Positions 5,749 to 10,063 of a DNA stretch of 10,063 nucleotides are shown one piece after another. A program made the translations under genes and the position numbers. The notes beneath the pieces are model-generated. The model was not told the origin of the DNA, ran no database searches, and was given only the letters and a program-made list of their open reading frames with translations. Every line of letters begins with the position of its first letter. The stretch's first letter is position 1. The DNA is from an uncultured Victivallales bacterium (GTDB lineage: Bacteria; Verrucomicrobiota; Lentisphaeria; Oligosphaerales; JAFGRS01): the NCBI GenBank assembly GCA_903834675.1, contig CAILKC010000251.1, forward strand, positions 1 through 10,063, read 5' to 3'.

Positions 5749-6795
5749 ATGAAGGTCTCAGACTTCGACTTCGATCTGCCGGCGGATCTCATCGCCCAGC
5801 ACCCCGCCGAGCGGCGCGAACTGTCACGCCTGTTGGTGTTGCGGCGGGAGAGTGGCCGGTGCGAAGTCCGCAGCTTCGGCGACTTGGGGCAGTATCTGCG
5901 CCCTGGCGACCTGCTGGTGCTCAACGATACGCGTGTGATTGCGGCCCGGTTGTTTGGGCGCCGCGAGCCCACGGGCGGCGCGGTGGAGGCTTTTCTCCTC
6001 GAGAGTCTTGGTGCCAGGCGCTGGCACTGCCTGCTGCGTCCCGGTCGGCGTCTGCGCGGCGGTGACCAGGTCGTCATCGACGACGGCGCCGGCGGCGCCC
6101 GTTTTGCGGTGTCCGCCCGGCGGCCCGATGGGACCTTCGAGGTAGATTTCGACGTGCCGGATGTGTTCGCCCTGCTGGAGCGAGCGGGTCGGGTGCCGCT
6201 GCCGCCCTACATCCACCGTGAGGCCTCGGCGGCGGATCGCGAGCGCTACCAGACCGTCTACGCGGCCAGGCCGGGGGCGGTGGCGGCGCCCACCGCCGGG
6301 CTGCATTTCACCCAGGCGGCTCTGGACGGGCTGCGGCAGGGCGGCATCGCCATCGCCTGCGTGACGCTGCACGTCGGCCCGGGCACCTTCAAGCCGGTAC
6401 AAGCCGACCGGGTGGAGGATCACGTCATGCACGAGGAGTCCTACGAGCTTCCGGCCGCGACGGCGGATCTGGTGCGGCTGACCCGCGAGCGGGGCGGGCG
6501 TATCCTCGCGGTTGGCACCACCGCGGTGCGCACGCTGGAGACCTGTGCGGACCCCGCCAGCCGCACCGTGTTGGCCGGCAGCGGTCGCACCCGCATCTTC
6601 CTCTACCCGCCCCGGTCGCCGGTGGTCTGCGACGCCCTGCTGACCAACTTCCATCTGCCACGCTCGACGCTGCTGATGTTGGTCAGTTGCTTCAGCACGA
6701 CCGAGAGGGTGCTGGCCGCCTACCGGCTGGCGATCCAGGAGCGCTTCCGCTTCTACAGTTACGGCGACTGCATGCTGGTGTTGCCGGAGCTCTAG
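5749..6795 (+). CDS. queA: S-adenosylmethionine:tRNA ribosyltransferase-isomerase QueA
   Basis: 348 aa, complete. QueA transfers and isomerises the ribosyl group of S-adenosylmethionine onto preQ1 in GUN-anticodon tRNAs, giving epoxyqueuosine. Landmarks: MKVSDFDFDLPADLIAQHP (1-19), LNDTRV (58-63), PPYI (152-155), RYQTVYA (166-172), APTAGLHFT (180-188), HVGPGTFKPV (208-217), GTTAVRTLE (256-264), LLTNFHLPRSTLLMLV (297-312) and the FRFYSYGDCMLV C-terminus. The start is fixed by the family N-terminus; the preceding 41 bp carry the TGACCCC repeats and no Shine-Dalgarno match. It probably shares a transcript with smpB. Its TAG stop overlaps the cydB stop on the other strand through CTAG (6792-6795). 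No other queuosine gene (tgt, queC-queG) is present in the window. Confidence 0.98.
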   Translation: MKVSDFDFDLPADLIAQHPAERRELSRLLVLRRESGRCEVRSFGDLGQYLRPGDLLVLNDTRVIAARLFGRREPTGGAVEAFLLESLGARRWHCLLRPGRRLRGGDQVVIDDGAGGARFAVSARRPDGTFEVDFDVPDVFALLERAGRVPLPPYIHREASAADRERYQTVYAARPGAVAAPTAGLHFTQAALDGLRQGGIAIACVTLHVGPGTFKPVQADRVEDHVMHEESYELPAATADLVRLTRERGGRILAVGTTAVRTLETCADPASRTVLAGSGRTRIFLYPPRSPVVCDALLTNFHLPRSTLLMLVSCFSTTERVLAAYRLAIQERFRFYSYGDCMLVLPEL

Positions 6796-7817
6796 TACAC
6801 GTCTTCCGTGTCCAGCGTCGCCGCCGTGACCTTATGGCGGAAGAGGTGGTAAGCCCAGACCTGGTAGGCGAGCACGATGGGCACGAAGATGGCGACCACC
6901 ACCAGCATGATGAGCAGGGTCTTGGGGGTGCTGGCCGCGTTGTGCGCCGTCAGGCTGGCCGTCGGCGTGTTGCGCGACGGGAACAGGTTGGGGAACAGCC
7001 CGATGACGCCGAAGAAGGTGACCGCGACGATGGTCAGCGCGGAGCACGCCCACGCGGTCCAGTAGCGGCCCTTGGCAACGAACACCTTGATGCCCAAGAG
7101 CGCGGCGACGGCCACGAGCGGCACCAACCAGAGTGTCGGGTGCGCCAGGTAGTTGTCGTAGAGCTTGGTATCGAACCAGGACGCCACGAGGAACAGCACC
7201 GCCACGGCCAGCAGCGCCCACCAGAGCCTGCTGGCGGCTTGCACGGCGCTGCGTTGCAGTTCGCCTGCGCTCTTCACCGCGAGCCAGGTTGCGCCGTGTA
7301 CCACAAAGAGCAGCAGGAACAGGATACCTCCCGCCAGGCCATACGGATTCAGCAACGAGAACAGGGTGCCGAAGTAGCCGGTCTCGTCGAAGGGCAGGCC
7401 GCGGAAGATGTTGGCAAACGCCACGCCCAGGAGGATGGCGGGCAGCAGGCTGCCGACGAACATGCAGGTGTCCCACAACCGCCGCCAGCCCGGGCTGTCA
7501 AGCTTAGCGCGGAACTCGAAGGCCACGCCGCGCAGGATCAGCGCGAAAAGGATGAGCATGAGGGGTGCGTACAGGGAACTGAACATGAAGGCATAGAACC
7601 GCGGGAAGGCGGCGAAGGTAACGCCGCCAGCGGCGAGCAGCCAGACCTCGTTGCCGTCCCAGAGCGGACCGGCGGCGTTGTACATGATGCGGCGGCGCGT
7701 GTCGTCCTTGCCGAGAAACGGCAGCAGGATACCCACGCCGAGATCAAACCCATCGGTCATGAAGTAGACGGCCCAGAGCAGACCCCAGAGGAAGAACCAC
7801 ACACTTTCCAGCACCAT
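6792..7817 (-). CDS. cydB: Cytochrome bd ubiquinol oxidase subunit II
   Basis: 341 aa, a normal CydB length. This is the second membrane subunit of the bd-type quinol oxidase, which reduces oxygen to water with high affinity at the inner membrane. About eight hydrophobic segments are visible. Family signatures are YFMTDGFDLGVGILLPF (18-34), GPLWDGNEVWLLAAGGVTFAAFP (50-72), LRGVAFEFR (95-103) and GLFPNLFPS (273-281). The ATG at 7817 has AGGA 9 nt upstream. The gene lies 79 bp after cydA, and I see nothing definite in that gap. The stop overlaps the converging queA stop. No small CydX frame follows, because queA begins immediately on the other strand. Confidence 0.98.
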   Translation of the reverse strand: MVLESVWFFLWGLLWAVYFMTDGFDLGVGILLPFLGKDDTRRRIMYNAAGPLWDGNEVWLLAAGGVTFAAFPRFYAFMFSSLYAPLMLILFALILRGVAFEFRAKLDSPGWRRLWDTCMFVGSLLPAILLGVAFANIFRGLPFDETGYFGTLFSLLNPYGLAGGILFLLLFVVHGATWLAVKSAGELQRSAVQAASRLWWALLAVAVLFLVASWFDTKLYDNYLAHPTLWLVPLVAVAALLGIKVFVAKGRYWTAWACSALTIVAVTFFGVIGLFPNLFPSRNTPTASLTAHNAASTPKTLLIMLVVVAIFVPIVLAYQVWAYHLFRHKVTAATLDTEDVY

Positions 7818-7896
7818 GGCGACGGTTCCTTTTCCGTGTTTTGGCTACACCTGAACGTCCATCCGAGCCGCGGCGCAGTGGCCGCAGCCGACGTCT

Positions 7897-9237
7897 TTAC
7901 CTGCGCTTCTCCGGGGCTGTCGGGGGCGGCAGCGCCGCGGGGCCAAGGCGCGCGGTCCGGATCATCAATCCGAAGGCCACCAGGCCCAGGAGGCCATACA
8001 CCACGACGAAGCCCACCAGCGTGGCGAGGACCTGGCCCGAGGCGATGGGCGAGGCGGCGTCACGGGTGCGCATGAGGCCGTAGACGATCCACGGCTGCCG
8101 TCCCACCTCGGCCACGGTCCAGCCCAGCGCGATGGCGAGGTAGGGCAGGGGGATGGAATAGAGCATCAGCCGGAGATACCAGGCTGCCCCCTCGAGCCGG
8201 TTCCGCAGCAACCAGCCGAGCGCGGTGACCGCCAGGAAGTAGCCCCCGAGCGCGACCATCAGGCGGAAGGCCACGTAGGTCACCAGCACCGGCGGGCGGT
8301 CTTCGCGGGCGAAGTCGGCCAGTCCCTTGACCTCGGCGTTGGGGTTGTGAAAGGCCAGCAGGCTGAGCGCGCCAGGGATGGGGAGGAGCGCGACCGCGTT
8401 TTTCCCGGCCGTCTCGTCCGGAATGGCGAACAGGTACACTGGCGCACGGCGCGCGGTCTGCCAGTGCGACTCCATGGCCGCCAGCTTGGCGGGCTGCGTC
8501 GCCGCCACGTCGGAGGCGTGCAGGTGCCCCTCCACCAGCTCGACAAGAGAGAAGATCAGGCCAAACCCAAGGGCCAGGCGGAACGAGCGGCTGAAGAACT
8601 CTACGTGCTGCCTACGCAACAGGTGGTAGGCGCTGATGCCCATGACGACGAACGCCGCCAGGATGTAAGCGCCACTCAGTGTGTGCGCGATCTTCAGGAG
8701 CGCGGTGCGCTGCGTTACGACGGCGAGGAAATCGGTCAACTCCGCCCGTCCGGCGGTAGCGTTGATCGTGTAGCCCACCGGGTGCTGCATCCAGGCGTTG
8801 GCGGTCAGAATCCAGACCGCCGAGAGGTTCGCGGCGGCGGCCACGATCCACATGACCGCGGCATGCGCTTTGGCCGAGAGCTTCTTCCAGCCGAAAATCC
8901 AGACGCCGATGAAGGTAGACTCCAGGAAGAACGCGGCCGTGGCCTCGATCGCCAGCAGCGAGCCGAAGATGTCCCCCACATACTGGGAGTAGCGCGACCA
9001 GTTGGTGCCGAACTGGAACTCCAGCGTGATGCCGGTGACGATGCCCAGGGCGAAGTTGATCAGGAATATCTGACCCCAGAAGCGAGCCAGGCGCTGCCAC
9101 AGGGGATCGCCCTGGCGCGCGTAGCGCGTCTCCATGATCGCTATCAGCACGGAAAGCCCCAGCGTCAGCGGGACGAAGAGGAAGTGGAAGTAGGTTGCCG
9201 CCGCAAACTGTAACCTTGAGAGCCACACCACATCCAT
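7897..9237 (-). CDS. cydA: Cytochrome bd ubiquinol oxidase subunit I, short Q-loop type
   Basis: 446 aa. This subunit carries haems b558, b595 and d and the quinol site. Residues matching E. coli CydA: H18 (H19), E98 (E99), E106 (E107), H185 (H186, b558 ligand), K251 and E256 in KLAAMESHW (K252 and E257, quinol site), M327 in FRLMVALGG (M393, b558 ligand), and E377 before GRQPW (E445). All are present, so an active oxidase is expected. The E. coli numbering runs one ahead up to E257 but 66-68 ahead after it, so the insertion that makes the long Q-loop is missing. This is the short-loop class, 446 against about 522 aa. The start at 9237 fits the MDVVWLSRLQFA N-terminus and a purine-rich AGGAAAGG about 9 nt upstream. 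It sits 19 bp after the Rrf2 gene in the same direction. Confidence 0.98.
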   Translation of the reverse strand: MDVVWLSRLQFAAATYFHFLFVPLTLGLSVLIAIMETRYARQGDPLWQRLARFWGQIFLINFALGIVTGITLEFQFGTNWSRYSQYVGDIFGSLLAIEATAAFFLESTFIGVWIFGWKKLSAKAHAAVMWIVAAAANLSAVWILTANAWMQHPVGYTINATAGRAELTDFLAVVTQRTALLKIAHTLSGAYILAAFVVMGISAYHLLRRQHVEFFSRSFRLALGFGLIFSLVELVEGHLHASDVAATQPAKLAAMESHWQTARRAPVYLFAIPDETAGKNAVALLPIPGALSLLAFHNPNAEVKGLADFAREDRPPVLVTYVAFRLMVALGGYFLAVTALGWLLRNRLEGAAWYLRLMLYSIPLPYLAIALGWTVAEVGRQPWIVYGLMRTRDAASPIASGQVLATLVGFVVVYGLLGLVAFGLMIRTARLGPAALPPPTAPEKRR

Positions 9238-9256
9238 ACCGGAATCCCTTTCCTGT

Positions 9257-9751
9257 TCAGTCGTTGGTCACGAGGTCTGCGCGGCCCGGTTCGGCGGTCG
9301 CGTCCGGCGCGTTTGTGCCACCGTCGGCGCCCAGGCCGTGGTGACTGCCGCCGCCTTGCGCCAACTGGGCAAAGGTCACCGTGCCCAGCGTGTCGCGGAG
9401 CTTGCGCCGTAGGTCTTGCCACACGGGGTGGACGCTGCAGGTTCCGCTCCGCTTGCAGGCACCGGGGTTCACGGCGCAATCGTTCAGGCAGAGCTCACCG
9501 TTGCCGATCTCCACCACCCGCAGCAGGGTCAGCTCCTCGGGCCGCGCGGCCAAGGTGTAGCCACCGCGGGGCCCGCGCGTGGTCCGCACCACCCCGGCGC
9601 GACTCAGTTGCTGGACGATCTTACGGAAGTAGAGATCCGGCACGCCGGTGGCCTCAACCAGGCTGCGCCGGTCTGTCAGGGTTCCCGGTTCGCGCTGTGC
9701 CAGGAAGAGCACGCACCGAACCATGTAATCCACGGTCTTGCTGAGCCGCAT
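9257..9751 (-). CDS. Rrf2-family transcriptional regulator, probable Fe-S sensor
   Basis: 164 aa from the preferred start. The N-terminal winged helix includes a recognition region LVEATGVPDLYFRKIVQQLS (31-50) and wing RGPRGGYTLA (59-68). Cysteines C88, C92, C99 and C105 plus H108 lie in the sensor loop. The C-x6-C-x5-C-x2-H spacing is close to the IscR cluster ligands (C-x5-C-x5-C-x2-H), so an iron-sulphur cluster sensing redox state, oxygen or NO is likely; NsrR-like spacing is also possible. The C-terminal 30 residues (GGGSHHGLGADGG and on) are a low-complexity tail. Start choice: MRLSKTVDYMV at 9751 is the family N-terminus; a GTG at 9781 would add ten unrelated residues. Immediate co-orientation with cydAB suggests it controls that operon and itself, which is inference. 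Confidence 0.93.
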   Translation of the reverse strand: MRLSKTVDYMVRCVLFLAQREPGTLTDRRSLVEATGVPDLYFRKIVQQLSRAGVVRTTRGPRGGYTLAARPEELTLLRVVEIGNGELCLNDCAVNPGACKRSGTCSVHPVWQDLRRKLRDTLGTVTFAQLAQGGGSHHGLGADGGTNAPDATAEPGRADLVTND

Positions 9752-9804
9752 GAACCTTTTCCCGTCTCGGGTGCCATGCACCCCTGGGTCCGCCTTCCGC
9801 CCTT

Positions 9805-9840
9805 GAATAGGAGTTATAGGACGCTGATTATCCTAATAAT
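9805..9840 (-). promoter_or_regulatory. AT-rich promoter/operator of the Rrf2-cydAB unit
   Basis: A sharply AT-rich island in GC-rich DNA, 54-90 bp before the regulator start. It contains ATTAT-CCTA-ATAAT (9827-9840, perfect dyad) and three TAGGA sites: direct at 9808-9812 and 9817-9821, and inverted at 9831-9835. TAGGA-N9-TCCTA forms a second dyad overlapping the first. On the minus strand TATAAC (9818-9813) could be a -10 box inside the operator; no good -35 is visible. Autoregulation by the Rrf2 protein is the natural guess. Confidence 0.45.
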
Positions 9841-9885
9841 GTGCTGCACGCTCTGGTCTCGTCAAGCGGGAGGGGCAAAAAAAAC

Positions 9886-10063
9886 CGACCTGTGCAATAA
9901 GGATGGGCCGAGGTATTCAGCCCCAAAGGGGCGCTCTATACCAGCCCAGGGCAACGCCCTGGGTACCCGTTCACCCCACAGTTTGAGCCCTGAAGGGGCG
10001 GCCTATGCGACCTCAGCGCGAACCTAGGGCAGATAGCTCGCCCCTACAGGGCTCAAACCCATA
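9886..10063. repeat. Palindromic composite repeat element (right copy, inverted, cut by window end)
   Basis: Inverted copy of 79-256, identical at 175 of 178 positions by eye. It carries the same GCAATAAGGA edge (9894-9903), the GCCCCAAAGGGGC hairpin, the CCCAGGGC-AAC-GCCCTGGG hairpin and the GCCCTGAAGGGGC and GCCCCTACAGGGC hairpins. It stops at the window end, so the last 70-80 bp of the unit are missing. An A8 run (9877-9884) adjoins the shared part, mirroring the T7 run beside the left copy. It lies upstream of the Rrf2-cydAB promoter region. Confidence 0.88.

Noticed and set aside
6687..8075. Long plus-strand open frame (462 codons) antisense to cydB.
   Set aside because: Its translation is low-complexity Gln/Glu/His/Gly-rich, typical of an antisense frame in GC-rich DNA, and cydB is unmistakable on the other strand.
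8347..9213. Plus-strand open frame of 288 codons antisense to cydA.
   Set aside because: Charged low-complexity translation; cydA has every catalytic residue on the opposite strand.
9752..9781. Rrf2 start at the GTG at 9781.
   Set aside because: The Rrf2 family normally begins at the M-R-L-S-K position, here ATG at 9751.
1..10063. Composite transposon or genomic island bounded by the inverted repeats.
   Set aside because: The repeats carry no transposase and the enclosed genes are ordinary chromosomal ones (smpB, queA, cydAB, moxR group). Independent dispersed repeats explain it better.

Overview
This is a GC-rich bacterial window, dense with ordinary chromosomal genes and flanked by two copies of a palindromic repeat. 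The genes suggest a Gram-negative-type bacterium with a low-oxygen respiratory branch. The MoxR/DUF58/VWA operon and the GCCCYNNNRGGGC-type palindromes remind me of the Planctomycetota/Verrucomicrobiota/Lentisphaerota groups. That placement is inference from gene layout and memory, not from phylogeny. The odd window length and the fact that both ends lie inside the same repeat suggest a complete metagenome contig that stopped assembling at a multicopy element.

Layout: (1) 1-256 is a complete-looking repeat element, an imperfect giant palindrome built of smaller hairpins. (2) 264-3836, minus strand, is a four-gene operon read moxR-type ATPase, DUF58 protein, small Cys-rich membrane protein, membrane VWA protein. 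Every junction is a 4-bp ATGA/GTGA start-stop overlap. (3) 3837-4210 is a divergent control region. (4) 4211-6795, plus strand, holds a zinc-dependent polyol-type dehydrogenase, smpB (trans-translation) and queA (queuosine synthesis). The first two are 9 nt apart, and smpB and queA are separated by three tandem TGACCCC heptamers. (5) 6792-9751, minus strand, is an Rrf2-family Fe-S-type regulator followed by cydA and cydB of cytochrome bd oxidase, a self-contained and probably self-regulated oxygen/NO-responsive unit. cydB and queA converge and share the palindromic CTAG that carries both stop codons. (6) 9752-9885 is the AT-rich promoter/operator region of the Rrf2-cydAB unit. (7) 9886-10063 is a truncated, inverted second copy of the left-end repeat, about 98% identical over 178 bp.

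No rRNA, tRNA, CRISPR array, phage gene or transposase was seen. The coding content is conventional. The most unusual material is the repeat element: a head-to-head duplicated unit with 13-19-13-nt hairpins in mirror symmetry, a compensatory base change in one hairpin, and an edge that runs into the stop codon of the VWA gene.
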